This document shows, piece after piece, positions 1 through 8,969 of a DNA stretch of 64,000 bases (positions within the stretch are counted from its first letter, which is position 1; every line of letters starts with the position of its first letter). The notes beneath the pieces are model-generated. The model saw only the letters and a program-made list of their open reading frames with translations. It was not told the DNA's origin and searched no databases. The stretch spans positions 1-64,000 of the forward strand of contig DAOUAE010000087.1 of the NCBI GenBank assembly GCA_034433795.1, given 5' to 3'. The stretch comes from DAOUAE01 sp034433795 (GTDB lineage: Bacteria > Chloroflexota > UBA6077 > FW602-bin22 > DAOUAE01). Position numbers and translations under genes: made by a program.

Positions 1-93
1 CGCCTCTGGGTCGAAAGCACCCCGGGGGAGACCACCACCTTCACCGTCGCCCTCCCGGCGGCCAGCCCCGACGACCCCGGAGCGGCCCCCTGA
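1..93 (+). CDS. Sensor histidine kinase, C-terminal end only (partial)
   Basis: Only the last 30 codons of a gene that begins left of the window are present. The peptide contains WVESTPGETTTFTVALP, the usual end of a HATPase_c kinase domain, and closely resembles the end of the complete histidine kinase at 11408-13414. It would be the catalytic ATP-binding end of a two-component sensor. The tail after the domain (ASPDDPGAAP) is short and rich in Pro and Ala. Nothing can be said about its sensor domain or partner. The clpB gene follows about 120 bases later with its own ribosome-binding site. Confidence 0.75.
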   Translation, partial: RLWVESTPGETTTFTVALPAASPDDPGAAP

Positions 94-212
94 GCCGAGG
101 ACGATCAGGCGAGCGGCCGGCGCCAGGAAAACTCTAAGCCTTCGCTGGGCGGCCGTATAGGTGGCCGTGGCATACTTAGAGGCAGGAACACCTTGACGGC
201 GAGGAGCAGGCG

Positions 213-2819
213 ATGAATCTGGGCAAACTGACGGAGAAGGCGCAGGAGGCCGTCTACGCCGCCCAGCGGCTGGCCGAGGAGCGGCAGCACACCCAGCTGG
301 AGCCGGAGCATCTGCTGCTGGCCCTGGTGACCCAGGAGGGGGGTGTGGTGCCGGCGGTGCTGGAGCGGCTGGGCGTGCCGCCGGCCCATCTCAAGCAGCA
401 CCTGGAGGCCGAGCTCAACCGCTTCGGCCGGACGCTGGGCCCCACCCAGGTCTATGTCTCCCCGCGGTTCAAGCGGGTCTTCGACGCCGCCCATGCGGAG
501 GCGGCCCGGCTCAAGGACGAGTACGTCTCCACCGAGCACTTCCTGCTGGCGATGGTCGAGGACACCGGTCCGGTCGGCCAGATCCTGCGCCGGCTGGGGG
601 TCACCCGCGACGGTCTCTACGCCGCGCTGGCCCGCATCCGGGGCGGCCAGCGGGTGGTCAGCCCGACGCCCGAGGTCACCTACCAGGCCCTGGAGAAGTA
701 CGGGCGCGACCTGACCGAACTGGCCCGGCGCGGCAAACTCGACCCGGTCATCGGCCGCGATGAGGAGATCCGGCGGGTGATGCAGATCCTGGCCCGCCGG
801 ACCAAGAACAACCCGGTGCTCATCGGCGAGCCGGGCGTGGGCAAGACGGCCATCGTCGAGGGCCTGGCCCAGCGGATCGTCCGGGGGGATGTCCCCGAGT
901 CGCTCAAGAACAAGCGCGTCTTCCAGCTCGACCTGGGGGCGCTGGTGGCCGGCGCCAAGTACCGGGGCGAGTTCGAGGAGCGCCTCAAGGCCGTCCTCAA
1001 GGAGATCCAGGAGTCCGAGGGCGAGATCATCCTGTTCATCGACGAGATCCACCAGGTGGTCGGCGCCGGTCGGGCCGAGGGGGCCCCGATGGACGCCGCC
1101 AACCTGCTCAAGCCGATGCTGGCCCGTGGCGAACTCCACGCCATCGGCGCCACCACCCTCGACGAGTACCGTCAGTACATCGAGAAAGACCCGGCCCTGG
1201 AGCGCCGCTTCCAGCCGGTCTACGTCGACGAGCCCTCGGTCGAGGACACCATCTCGATCCTGCGCGGCCTCAAGGAGCGCTATGAGGTCCACCACGGCGT
1301 CCGGATCAAGGATTCGGCCCTGGTGGCGGCGGCCGTCCTCTCCAAGCGCTACATCGCCGACCGCTTCCTCCCCGACAAGGCCATCGACCTGGTGGACGAG
1401 GCGGCGGCCAAACTCCGCACCGAGATCGACAGCATGCCGGCCGAGATCGACGAGGTCAAGCGCCGGATCATGCAACTGGAGATCGAGCGCGAGGCCCTCA
1501 AGCGCGAGACCGACCCGGCCGCCCGTGAGCGTCTGGAGCGGCTGGAGAAAGAGCTGGCCGATCTGCGCGAGCAGGAGCAGGCGCTCACGGTGCGCTGGGA
1601 GCAGCAGAAGGCGGTCATCGCCCGGCTGCGCGAACTGAAGCAGCAGCTGGAGGAGAAGCGTCTGGAACTGGAGCGGGCCGAGCGCCAGTACGATCTGAAC
1701 CGCGCCAGCCAGTTGCGCTACGGCGAGATCCCGGCGCTGGAGCGCCAGATCCGGGAGGTCGAGAACCGGCTGGCCGAGATGGCCAAGGAAGGGGGGCTCC
1801 TGGTCAAGGAGGAGGTGGACGAGGAGGACATCGCCGAGGTCGTCTCGAAGTGGACCGGCATCCCCGTCCAGAAGCTGCTGGAGGGCGAGGCCCAGAAACT
1901 GGTCCACATGGAGGAGCGGCTGCGCGAGCGGGTGGTCGGCCAGGATGAGGCCCTGCGGGCGGTGGCCAACGCCGTTCGGGCGGCCCGGGCCGGCCTCCAG
2001 GACCCGAACCGGCCGCTGGGCTCCTTCCTGTTCCTGGGGCCGACCGGGGTGGGCAAGACCGAGACGGCCCGCGCGCTGGCCGAGTTCCTCTTCGACGACG
2101 AGCGGGCGATGGTCCGGATCGATATGTCCGAGTACCAGGAGAAACACACGGTCAGCCGGCTGATCGGCGCGCCTCCGGGCTACGTCGGCTACGAGGAGGC
2201 CGGGCAGCTGACCGAGGCGGTCCGGCGGCGCCCCTTCTCGGTGGTCCTCTTCGACGAGGTCGAGAAGGCCCACCCGGAGGTGCTGAACATTCTGCTCCAG
2301 ATTCTGGACGACGGCCGCCTGACCGACGGCCACGGCCACACCGTCGACTTCCGCAACACCATCGTGATCATGACCTCGAACCTGGGGAGCGTCTGGCTGC
2401 TGGAGCCCGGCCTCTCCTGGGAGGAGATCCGCGACCGGGTGATGGAGGCGGTGCGGGCCCACTTCCGACCGGAGCTGCTCAACCGCATCGACGAGATCAT
2501 CATCTTCCGACCGCTCACCTTCGAGCATCTCAAGGAGATCGTCGAGATCCAGCTGCGCGGGCTCCGGCAGCGGCTGGCCGAACGGCGCCTCAGCCTGGAG
2601 CTGACCGAGGCGGCCAAGGCCTTCCTGGTCGAGGAGGGCTACGATCCGGTCTACGGCGCCCGCCCGCTCAAGCGGGCCATCCAGCGGCTCGTCGTCCAGC
2701 CGCTGGCCATGCGGCTCCTGGCCGGGGAGTTCAGCGAGGGCGACACCATCGTGGTCGATGTCGAGGCGGGCGGGCTGGTCTTCCGCAAGAAGGCGCCGGT
2801 GGCCGCCGGCGAGGCCTGA
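213..2819 (+). CDS. clpB: ATP-dependent disaggregase ClpB
   Basis: This is the Hsp100 hexameric chaperone that pulls polypeptides out of aggregates together with DnaK in the cytoplasm. The 868 residues match the usual ClpB length. In order there are a Clp N-domain (about 1-145), a first AAA+ domain with Walker A GEPGVGKT near residue 205 and Walker B LFIDEIH near 275, a long coiled-coil M-domain (about 400-530) that separates ClpB from ClpA and ClpC, and a second AAA+ domain with GPTGVGKT near 609 and FDEVEKAH near 680. The ATG is preceded by GGAGCAGGCG. I found no clear CIRCE element upstream; the 94-212 gap holds only weak -10-like elements. A strong terminator follows. A dnaK gene lies at the right edge of the window. 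Confidence 0.97.
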   Translation: MNLGKLTEKAQEAVYAAQRLAEERQHTQLEPEHLLLALVTQEGGVVPAVLERLGVPPAHLKQHLEAELNRFGRTLGPTQVYVSPRFKRVFDAAHAEAARLKDEYVSTEHFLLAMVEDTGPVGQILRRLGVTRDGLYAALARIRGGQRVVSPTPEVTYQALEKYGRDLTELARRGKLDPVIGRDEEIRRVMQILARRTKNNPVLIGEPGVGKTAIVEGLAQRIVRGDVPESLKNKRVFQLDLGALVAGAKYRGEFEERLKAVLKEIQESEGEIILFIDEIHQVVGAGRAEGAPMDAANLLKPMLARGELHAIGATTLDEYRQYIEKDPALERRFQPVYVDEPSVEDTISILRGLKERYEVHHGVRIKDSALVAAAVLSKRYIADRFLPDKAIDLVDEAAAKLRTEIDSMPAEIDEVKRRIMQLEIEREALKRETDPAARERLERLEKELADLREQEQALTVRWEQQKAVIARLRELKQQLEEKRLELERAERQYDLNRASQLRYGEIPALERQIREVENRLAEMAKEGGLLVKEEVDEEDIAEVVSKWTGIPVQKLLEGEAQKLVHMEERLRERVVGQDEALRAVANAVRAARAGLQDPNRPLGSFLFLGPTGVGKTETARALAEFLFDDERAMVRIDMSEYQEKHTVSRLIGAPPGYVGYEEAGQLTEAVRRRPFSVVLFDEVEKAHPEVLNILLQILDDGRLTDGHGHTVDFRNTIVIMTSNLGSVWLLEPGLSWEEIRDRVMEAVRAHFRPELLNRIDEIIIFRPLTFEHLKEIVEIQLRGLRQRLAERRLSLELTEAAKAFLVEEGYDPVYGARPLKRAIQRLVVQPLAMRLLAGEFSEGDTIVVDVEAGGLVFRKKAPVAAGEA

Positions 2820-2828
2820 CAGCCGCTG

Positions 2829-2860
2829 GGGACCCGGCTGGCCAGCCGGGTCCCTTTTTT
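2829..2860 (+). terminator. Rho-independent terminator after clpB
   Basis: A perfect 13-bp inverted repeat (GGGACCCGGCTGG with its complement, 2829-2854) is followed at once by six T residues (2855-2860). It sits 10 bases past the clpB stop codon. Confidence 0.93.
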
Positions 2861-2870
2861 CCGGGCGCGC

Positions 2871-2899
2871 TTGCGCCGGACCAGCTGTTCGGGTATCAT
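2871..2899 (+). promoter_or_regulatory. Predicted sigma-70 promoter for the zinc-ribbon gene
   Basis: TTGCGC (2871-2876), a 17-base spacer and TATCAT (2894-2899) form a plausible housekeeping promoter just past the clpB terminator. The leader to the ATG at 2999 would be about 90 bases. A second -10-like TATAAG at 2951 lacks a matching -35. Confidence 0.5.
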
Positions 2900-2998
2900 T
2901 CCTGGCCCGGTTGCGGTGACTTTCTGCCGCCCTTTTAACGCCGGACAGGCTATAAGCCACGTGGGAGCCGAGTTCCATCGGCGCGCAGGAGGAGGGGT

Positions 2999-3169
2999 AT
3001 GGTCTGTGAACGGTGCGGGCGCCCGATGCGCCGGCTGAACCCGGAGCCGGAGACCTGGATCCGCTGGACGCCGCTCTTCTGGTGCCCGGCCTGCCACCAT
3101 TTCCAGGCCGGCCCGCGCCCGGCCTGGATCCGTCAGGCGGACGAGCGGTCCCTGAAGCCTGCCAGTTGA
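2999..3169 (+). CDS. Small zinc-ribbon protein
   Basis: A 56-residue ORF begins with ATG directly behind AGGAGGAGGGG, a very strong ribosome-binding site. It has two Cys pairs, CERC at residues 3-6 and CPAC at 29-32, the spacing of a treble-clef or zinc-ribbon knuckle. The start, the codon use and the terminator and promoter upstream all support a real gene. I do not recognise a specific family. Similar small CxxC proteins occur elsewhere in this window (24125, 32678, 59584). It ends four bases before the convergent SDR gene. Confidence 0.7.
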   Translation: MVCERCGRPMRRLNPEPETWIRWTPLFWCPACHHFQAGPRPAWIRQADERSLKPAS

Positions 3170-3173
3170 CCGC

Positions 3174-3917
3174 TCAGCGCGTGTGGACGGTGCCCCGGAG
3201 GTAGTCGGCGGCGTCGGAGGCCAGGAAGGCCAGGACTTCGGCCACCCCGCGCGGCTCGCCGAGGGTGGGCCGGGCCGCCGCCACCGCCGCCTCCGGGTCC
3301 TGGCCCAGCGCCCGGGCCTGATCGGCGATGTTCTGCAGCTTCATCGGGGTGGCGATGTTGCCGGGGCAGACGGCGTGGACCCGGATCCCCAGCGGGGCCA
3401 GGTGCTGCTCCAGCACCAGGGCCAGCCCGTGCACCCCGCCCTTGCTGGCGCCGTAGGCCACCGACGAACTGCCGCCGCGCACTCCGGCCCCGGAGGCCAG
3501 CAGCAGGATGACCCCCCGGCCGGCCGCCCGCATGTGGCGCACGGCGTGCTTGGCGCAGAGGAAGGCCCCGGTCAGGTTGACCTCGACCACCCGCCGGAAG
3601 GTGGCCAGGTCGAGGGCGTCCACCGGGACGTAGGCCCCCTGCAGGATGCCGGCGGCGGCCACCAGCACGTCCAGACGGCCGTAGGTGGCCACGGTCTGGT
3701 CCATCAGCCCGGCCACCGCCGCCTCATCGGTGACATCGGTCGGCCAGAAGCGGACCGGGTAGCCCTGCTGAGCGAGGGCCCCGGCCACCGCCTCGCCGGC
3801 CGGGTTGACATCGGCCAGGGCCAGGTGGGCCCCCTCGGCGGCGAAGACCTCGGCCGTGGCCCGGCCGATGCCGCTGGCGGCCCCGGTGATGACGGCCACC
3901 TTCCCCCGAAGACGCAT
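3174..3917 (-). CDS. SDR-family NAD(P)-dependent oxidoreductase
   Basis: This 247-residue protein is a classical short-chain dehydrogenase. It has a Rossmann glycine motif TGAASGIG at about 11-18, an NAAG-type motif in the form AAAG, and the catalytic YGASK motif (Tyr-x3-Lys) near residue 155. The ATG is preceded by AGGGGAGGAGCGC. The C-terminus stops at GTVHTR, several residues before the VDGG tail most family members carry, so the last strand is shortened. It lies 17 bases after the PAC2 gene and probably shares its transcript. The substrate cannot be told. Confidence 0.88.
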   Translation of the reverse strand: MRLRGKVAVITGAASGIGRATAEVFAAEGAHLALADVNPAGEAVAGALAQQGYPVRFWPTDVTDEAAVAGLMDQTVATYGRLDVLVAAAGILQGAYVPVDALDLATFRRVVEVNLTGAFLCAKHAVRHMRAAGRGVILLLASGAGVRGGSSSVAYGASKGGVHGLALVLEQHLAPLGIRVHAVCPGNIATPMKLQNIADQARALGQDPEAAVAAARPTLGEPRGVAEVLAFLASDAADYLRGTVHTR

Positions 3918-3934
3918 GCGCTCCTCCCCTGGTG

Positions 3935-4828
3935 TCAGGCTGTGGACGGGCCCTCGTCGTCCTGCTCCCGCCGCAGGAGCTGCTCGATCTCCCGGAAGAG
4001 CGACGACTCCTCGCCGGTCGGCTGGTCGGCCGGCGGCTCGGCGGCCGACGCCTGCGCCTCCAGGTCGCGCAGGTAGGCGCTGACCTCGGGGTTGCGGCGG
4101 ACGGCCTCGCTGACCTTCTCGTCGAAGCGGTCGGCCAGGTGGGCCAGTTCGGCGGTCTCGATCGCGAGGTGGAAGAGACGATCCAGCCGCTGGAGGAGGG
4201 CCAGGGCCACGCGCGGGTTGGGCGTGGCCGAGAGGTAGTGCGGGACGTTGCCCCAGCAGCTCAGGGCCGGGATCCCGGCCCGACGACAGGCGTCGTTGAG
4301 CACGCCGACGATGCCGGTCGGGCCCTCGTAGCGCGAGGTCTCGACCCCCAGGGCCCGCAGCCGTTCGCGCAGGTCGGGGGTGGTGGCCGAGCCGGTCACC
4401 CGCACCGGCCGGGTGTGCGGCACCGCCGCCAGGAGCCCGCCGAAGAGCACCACCGTCGTCACCTGACACTGGCGGGCGACGGTGAGCACGGCCTGGGCGA
4501 AATCGCGCCAGCGGAGGTGGGGCTCGATCCCCACGAGCAGCACCAGGTCCCGCCGGACGCGCGGCGGCGTCTGGTAGTAGAACTCGTTGGCCGGCCAGAC
4601 CAGCTGCCGGTAGACCCCACCGACCAGCCGGACGTGCGGCCGCGTCTCGGTGAAGACGTAGAACGGCTCGGGGTCGATCTCGGCGAAGCGCCGGGCCTGC
4701 CACTGCTGGATCAGGAAGCGGACCGCCGTCGTGGCGACCTCGGCCGCGTCGTTCCAGCCGGCGAAGGCGGCGATGAGCAGGGCGTTCTCCAGGGCCGGCC
4801 TCTCGGTCAGACGGACAACCTCCACCAC
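3935..4828 (-). CDS. PAC2-family (proteasome assembly chaperone-like) protein
   Basis: The 297-residue protein matches the PAC2 family, which in actinobacteria and Chloroflexota has a core related to eukaryotic proteasome assembly chaperone 2. Recognisable are the FAGWNDAAEVATTAV start, the FTETRPHVR segment and the YEGPTGIVGVLNDACRRAG segment. The biochemical role in bacteria is not settled. The GTG start follows AAAGGAGGCC; a second GTG lies one codon later. A 22-bp palindrome lies just upstream, between this gene and the divergent cytochrome gene. It is likely cotranscribed with the SDR gene. Confidence 0.85.
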   Translation of the reverse strand: MVEVVRLTERPALENALLIAAFAGWNDAAEVATTAVRFLIQQWQARRFAEIDPEPFYVFTETRPHVRLVGGVYRQLVWPANEFYYQTPPRVRRDLVLLVGIEPHLRWRDFAQAVLTVARQCQVTTVVLFGGLLAAVPHTRPVRVTGSATTPDLRERLRALGVETSRYEGPTGIVGVLNDACRRAGIPALSCWGNVPHYLSATPNPRVALALLQRLDRLFHLAIETAELAHLADRFDEKVSEAVRRNPEVSAYLRDLEAQASAAEPPADQPTGEESSLFREIEQLLRREQDDEGPSTA

Positions 4829-4840
4829 GGCCTCCTTTCC

Positions 4841-4862
4841 GCCAGCGGACCGGTCCGCTGGC
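4841..4862. repeat. Perfect 22-bp palindrome in a divergent intergenic region
   Basis: GCCAGCGGACC is followed without a loop by its exact complement. It sits 13 bases upstream of the PAC2 start codon and between two divergent genes, so it could be an operator for a dimeric repressor or a hairpin in the PAC2 leader. Confidence 0.6.
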
Positions 4863-4890
4863 CGCCGGGGCGGGACCGGACCGCTGCCTC

Positions 4891-4919
4891 TTGCCCCTGG
4901 ACTAGCCTCATTTTACACT
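4891..4919 (+). promoter_or_regulatory. Predicted promoter of the cytochrome b gene
   Basis: TTGCCC (4891-4896), a 17-base spacer and TACACT (4914-4919). The predicted start near 4926 leaves about 32 bases to the GTG start codon at 4958. Confidence 0.6.
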
Positions 4920-4957
4920 GTCTATCGGCGCCGCGCAGCCGGGGCCAGGGGGACGCC

Positions 4958-5659
4958 GTGGACCGTCCACCGTTCATCCAGCGCTTCAGCGGGGTCGAGC
5001 GGGCCCTCCACTGGGCCTACGCCGGGGCCTTTCTGCTCTGCCTGGCCACCGGCCTGGCCCTGACCATCCCCGAGGTCCGGGCCTGGCACTGGCAGAACCT
5101 GAAGGTGGCCCGCGAGCTCCATCTGACCGCCGCCCTGTTGCTGGGCGCCGCCCCGCTCGTCGCCGCCTCCTGGGACGGCTTCCAGACCGCCCGCCGGCTG
5201 GCCCGCGAGCTCGTCACCGTCGAACCCGGCGACGGCCAGTGGCTGCGGCGCTGGCTGGGCCGGCTGGTCGGCGACCGGCGGCCGCTGCCGCCGGCCGGCC
5301 GCTTCAACGCCGGCCAGAAGGTCAGCGCCCTCCTCTTCGCCGGCCTGACGGTCGGCTTTCTCGTCACCGGGCTCATCATCTGGCCGCTCCAGAACCCGCT
5401 GGTGCCGGCCGGGGTCCGGGCCTGGGTCTACCTGGCCCACGCCCTCCTGGCCTACGCCGCGCTGCCGCTGGTGGCCGGGCATCTCTTCCTGGCCGCCGTC
5501 TACCCGCCGACGCGGGAGAGCCTGCGGGGAATCGTCTGGGGCGTGGTCCGGCGCGACTGGGCGCTCCAGCATCACCGCCGCTGGGTCGAGGCTAGCGGAT
5601 CCACGGATCCGGCGGCCAGCCCCGCCGCTCCCAGTAGCCCAGCTGACGCCGGTCGATGA
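4958..5659 (+). CDS. Cytochrome b/b6-type membrane subunit (formate dehydrogenase gamma-like)
   Basis: This 233-residue membrane protein has about four transmembrane segments with conserved His in RALHWAY, RELHLTA and YLAHALLAY...GHLFL, the pattern of a di-heme b-type quinone-reactive subunit. The GTG start follows CAGGGGGAC. It lies tail to tail with, and overlaps by 68 bases, the exported molybdenum enzyme at 5592-6359. This suggests the pair form a quinone-linked redox complex analogous to MsrQ/MsrP, though the sequence resembles formate dehydrogenase gamma more than MsrQ. That partnership is an inference from position. Confidence 0.82.
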   Translation: MDRPPFIQRFSGVERALHWAYAGAFLLCLATGLALTIPEVRAWHWQNLKVARELHLTAALLLGAAPLVAASWDGFQTARRLARELVTVEPGDGQWLRRWLGRLVGDRRPLPPAGRFNAGQKVSALLFAGLTVGFLVTGLIIWPLQNPLVPAGVRAWVYLAHALLAYAALPLVAGHLFLAAVYPPTRESLRGIVWGVVRRDWALQHHRRWVEASGSTDPAASPAAPSSPADAGR

Positions 5660-6359
5660 CCTCGATCCGGTCCAGCCACTTGGCGCTCTTGTAGCCGTAC
5701 ATCTGGGGGACCAGCAGCCGGAGGGGCCAGCCGTTCTCCGGCGGCAGCGGCTGACCGTTCAACTGGTAGGCCAGGATGACGTCGTCCATCCGGGCCTGCT
5801 CCAGCGAGAGGCTCTCCCGGTAGACGCCGGGGAAGGTGAAGAAGTTGACCCACCGGCCCTCGGGCAGCGGCTCGGCCAGGTCGAGGACGGTGCTCAGTTT
5901 GACCCCGACCCATTCGAGGTCGCGGACGCTCCAGCCCTCGACGCAGTAGAAGTCGGCCACCACCCGGGTGGCCGGCAGCCGGCGGAGGGCGGCGTAGTCG
6001 AAGACCAGCGGCCGGGCCACCAGCCCGTCCACCCGCAGGCGCCAGGCCCCCAGGTCGATGCTCCAGCGGGGCTCGACGGTGTTGATCCGCAGGCGGTTCA
6101 ACGGCCGGATGGCCGGGCCGAAGGTGTCGAGGTGGCGGAAGGCGGTGCGGTGGTCGTCGGGCTCGTCGGGAGTGAGGGCGATGACGCGCCCGGCCGCCGG
6201 GCGGGCGGCCGGCGGAGGCGCCGGGGGCGTCGCCTCCTCCTCGGGCCGGAGCGGCTGCCAGGCCGGCAGGGCGGCGATCCGGGCGGCCATGGCCACGGTG
6301 GCCGCCCCCAGCATCCCCAGGAAAGCCCGACGCGACGGACGTGGGGCCTGACCGCTCAC
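5592..6359 (-). CDS. Tat-exported SuoX/MsrP-type molybdopterin oxidoreductase
   Basis: The 255-residue protein starts with a twin-arginine leader (RRAFLGMLG, residues 10-18), so the folded enzyme should be exported. The body is a sulfite-oxidase molybdopterin fold. The conserved Cys of ADFYCVEGWS is the expected molybdenum thiolate ligand, and WGGVPL-like and GYKSAKWLDRIE segments follow. A Pro/Ala-rich linker follows the leader. It is shorter than MsrP (about 330), with no dimerisation domain. Candidate substrates are sulfite or protein methionine sulfoxide. The 3' end overlaps the convergent cytochrome b gene by 68 bases. Confidence 0.87.
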   Translation of the reverse strand: MSGQAPRPSRRAFLGMLGAATVAMAARIAALPAWQPLRPEEEATPPAPPPAARPAAGRVIALTPDEPDDHRTAFRHLDTFGPAIRPLNRLRINTVEPRWSIDLGAWRLRVDGLVARPLVFDYAALRRLPATRVVADFYCVEGWSVRDLEWVGVKLSTVLDLAEPLPEGRWVNFFTFPGVYRESLSLEQARMDDVILAYQLNGQPLPPENGWPLRLLVPQMYGYKSAKWLDRIEVIDRRQLGYWERRGWPPDPWIR

Positions 6360-6536
6360 CGTCCCTCTCCTCTTCCGGGCGCGGTCGGCGCCTCTCTAGA
6401 AATATAGCGCATCAGGACCGCGAGCGCCAGGGCGGTGGGCCGCTCGGCCCGGCCGCCGACGGGGATGGGTGGCCAGCCGCCCTCCGGCGTGGTATCCTTG
6501 TCCTGAGACGACGCTGGCAAAGGAGAAGGAGCGGCG

Positions 6537-8078
6537 ATGACCGCGACCCTGCGCGACGACCTGGCGGCCCTGCGGGCCCTCTCGGCCGAACTGATGGATC
6601 TGGAGCGCATCGGCGAGCTCCTGAGCTGGGACCAGGAGACCATGATGCCGCCGCACGGCACCCCCTACCGGGCCGCCCAGCGGACGACCCTCGATGGCCT
6701 GGCGCACCAGCGGCTGACCGCCCCGGCGGTGAAGGAGCTCCTCGACCGCCTGGCCTGGCCGGCCAGCGACCCCCAGTCCCCGCTCAGCGAGGTCGAGCGG
6801 GCCCTGGTTCGCGAGATGCGCCGGGACTACGAGCGGGCGGCCAAACTGCCCGAGGCCCTGGTGCGCGACCTGGCCCGGGCCACCAGCGAGGGGGTCGAGA
6901 CCTGGCGCCGGGCCCGGCAGCAGGCCCGCTGGCCGGTCTTCGCCGGCGATCTCGAGCGCATCGTCGCCCTGAAGCGGCGCGAGGCCGAGCTCCTCGGCTA
7001 CACCGACACCCCCTACGACGCCCTCCTCGACCTCTACGAGCCGGGGGTCACCACCCGCGCCCTCGTTCCGCTCTTCGAGCACCTGCGCACCGAGACGGTC
7101 CGCCTGCTCGACCGTCTGAAGCAGGCCCGCGAGCAGCCGGACCGGAGCGTCCTGGAGCAGCCCTACGACTCGCGCCTGCAGTGGACGTTCATCGAGACGG
7201 TGCTGCGGACCATCGGCTTCAACTTCGAGGCCGGCCGGCTCGACCGCTCGACCCATCCCTTCGCCACCAGCCTGGGGCCGGGGGATGTGCGGCTGACCGC
7301 CCGTCTGCACGAGCGCGACCTGAGCGTGGGGCTCTTTGGCGCCATCCACGAGGCCGGCCACGGCCTCTACGAGCAGGGCATCGATCCCGAACTGGCCCGC
7401 ACCACCCTGGGCCGGGCCGCCTCGCTGGGCATCCACGAGTCGCAGTCGCGTCTCTGGGAGAACTTCATCGGCCGGAGCCTGCCCTTCTGGCAGTACTTCC
7501 TGCCGCCGCTGCGCGATCTTTTCCCCATCCAGCTCTACGAGCGTCGGCTGGCGGAGTTCGTGCGGGCGATCAACGTGGTCCGGCCCTCGCTCATCCGGGT
7601 TGAGGCCGACGAGGTCACCTACAATTTGCACATCATCCTGCGCTTCGACATCGAGCGCCGGCTCATCGAGGGCCAGGTCCAGGTGCGCGATCTGCCCGAC
7701 CTCTGGAACGCGCTGATGCAGGAGTACCTGGGGCTGGTGCCGCCCAACGACCGCGACGGCGTCCTCCAGGACATCCACTGGGCGCTGGGGCTCTTCGGCT
7801 ACTTCCCCACCTACACCCTGGGGAACATCTACGCCGCCCAGCTCTGGACCGCCCTCCGCCGGACCTACCCCGATCTGGACAGCCGGCTGGCGGCCGGCGA
7901 GTTCGGCCTGGTCCTGGGCTGGCTGCGCGAGCACATCCACCGCTACGGCCGGCTCTACTGGCCGGTCGAACTGATCCAGCGGGCGACCGGCGAGGCGCCC
8001 ACCCCGGTCTACCTGGTCCGGTATCTGAACGAGAAGTTCGGCTCGCTCTACGGCCTGGCGCCGGTCGGCGCCGCCTAG
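6537..8078 (+). CDS. M32-family metallocarboxypeptidase (Taq carboxypeptidase type)
   Basis: This 513-residue cytoplasmic zinc carboxypeptidase removes C-terminal residues. The zinc motif HEAGH is at about residues 270-274, and the third ligand is the Glu of GIHESQSRLWENFIGRS about 30 residues later. Both are signatures of family M32, and the length is typical. The ATG follows AAGGAGAAGGAGCGGCG. It is followed 16 bases later by the ctaG-like gene and may be cotranscribed with it. Confidence 0.95.
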   Translation: MTATLRDDLAALRALSAELMDLERIGELLSWDQETMMPPHGTPYRAAQRTTLDGLAHQRLTAPAVKELLDRLAWPASDPQSPLSEVERALVREMRRDYERAAKLPEALVRDLARATSEGVETWRRARQQARWPVFAGDLERIVALKRREAELLGYTDTPYDALLDLYEPGVTTRALVPLFEHLRTETVRLLDRLKQAREQPDRSVLEQPYDSRLQWTFIETVLRTIGFNFEAGRLDRSTHPFATSLGPGDVRLTARLHERDLSVGLFGAIHEAGHGLYEQGIDPELARTTLGRAASLGIHESQSRLWENFIGRSLPFWQYFLPPLRDLFPIQLYERRLAEFVRAINVVRPSLIRVEADEVTYNLHIILRFDIERRLIEGQVQVRDLPDLWNALMQEYLGLVPPNDRDGVLQDIHWALGLFGYFPTYTLGNIYAAQLWTALRRTYPDLDSRLAAGEFGLVLGWLREHIHRYGRLYWPVELIQRATGEAPTPVYLVRYLNEKFGSLYGLAPVGAA

Positions 8079-8094
8079 CGCGCGAGAGGTGGCG

Positions 8095-8934
8095 ATGGGG
8101 AGCCTGCTAGCCTGGCTCGAGAGCCTGCCCGGGTGGCTGGTCCTGGCCGACCTGGGCGGGCTCTACCTGGTTCTCTGGGGCCGGCACCGCCGGCGCCGGC
8201 CCGGGCCGGCCCTGGCCTTTCTCACCGGCCTCCTGGTCCTGGGGCTGACCCTCTCCCCGCCGCTGGCCCTCGCCGCCGAGCACCTTTTCAGCCTGCACGT
8301 GGCCCAGCATCTGCTGCTGGGGATGGTGGGGCCGCTCCTGCTGCTGCTGGGCCGGCCGGCCGCCATCCTGGTCCGCGGGGCGCCCCGGCCGGTGGCCCGT
8401 CTCCTCCTCCGAGCGGTGCCTCTGCCCCCGCCGGTCCGGGCGCTCGTGGGCTCGCCGCTGGTGGGGGTGCTGGGGCTCAACGGGCTGCTCTTCTACCTGC
8501 ACGAGCCGGCCGCCTACGACCGGCTGCCCGAGGCCCCCGCCCTGCACGCTCTGGCGCACGGGGCGCTTTTCCTGAGCGGGCTCCTCTTCTGGTGGCCGGC
8601 CCTGGGCGCCGGTCTGGGCCGGGGGCGCTTCTCGCCGGAGCTGCGTCTGGGCTACCTCTTCGTCGCCGGACTGGTGACCGGCCTCTCGGGGTTCTTCTTC
8701 GTCTTCGCCCCGACGCCGCTCATCCGCGCCCACCTGACCACCGCCCCGGCCTGGGGGCTGAGCCCTCTGGCCGACCAGCAGCTGGGCGGCATCCTCATCG
8801 TGGTGGCGGCCAAGCTGGTGGTCCTGGGGGCGCTGACCATCTTCTTCTTCCGGCTGATGGCCGCGGCCGACGACGGCCCCGGCTGGCGCCGTCCCTCGTT
8901 CTCCCCCTCCTCCCGACCGCCGTTCCCCGGCTGA
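8095..8934 (+). CDS. CtaG-type cytochrome c oxidase assembly protein
   Basis: The 279-residue protein has about seven hydrophobic segments and the caa3_CtaG features LHVAQHLLLGMVGPLLLLLG and LHALAHGALFLSGLLFWW. Proteins of this family help assemble or insert copper into caa3-type cytochrome c oxidase. ATG at 8095 is preferred because GAGAGGTG lies at the right spacing; a GTG two codons upstream is the alternative. No oxidase genes are in the window. Copper-related genes do occur at 16 kb and 56-58 kb. Confidence 0.85.
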   Translation: MGSLLAWLESLPGWLVLADLGGLYLVLWGRHRRRRPGPALAFLTGLLVLGLTLSPPLALAAEHLFSLHVAQHLLLGMVGPLLLLLGRPAAILVRGAPRPVARLLLRAVPLPPPVRALVGSPLVGVLGLNGLLFYLHEPAAYDRLPEAPALHALAHGALFLSGLLFWWPALGAGLGRGRFSPELRLGYLFVAGLVTGLSGFFFVFAPTPLIRAHLTTAPAWGLSPLADQQLGGILIVVAAKLVVLGALTIFFFRLMAAADDGPGWRRPSFSPSSRPPFPG

Positions 8935-8969
8935 GGCCGTTCTCGACCTCATGGTAGAATGGAGAGGCA

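Noticed and set aside
105..2978. 957-codon minus-strand frame opposite clpB
   Set aside because: It mirrors clpB almost exactly, has Leu/Gly/Pro-rich low-complexity sequence and no ribosome-binding site. It is a GC-rich shadow.
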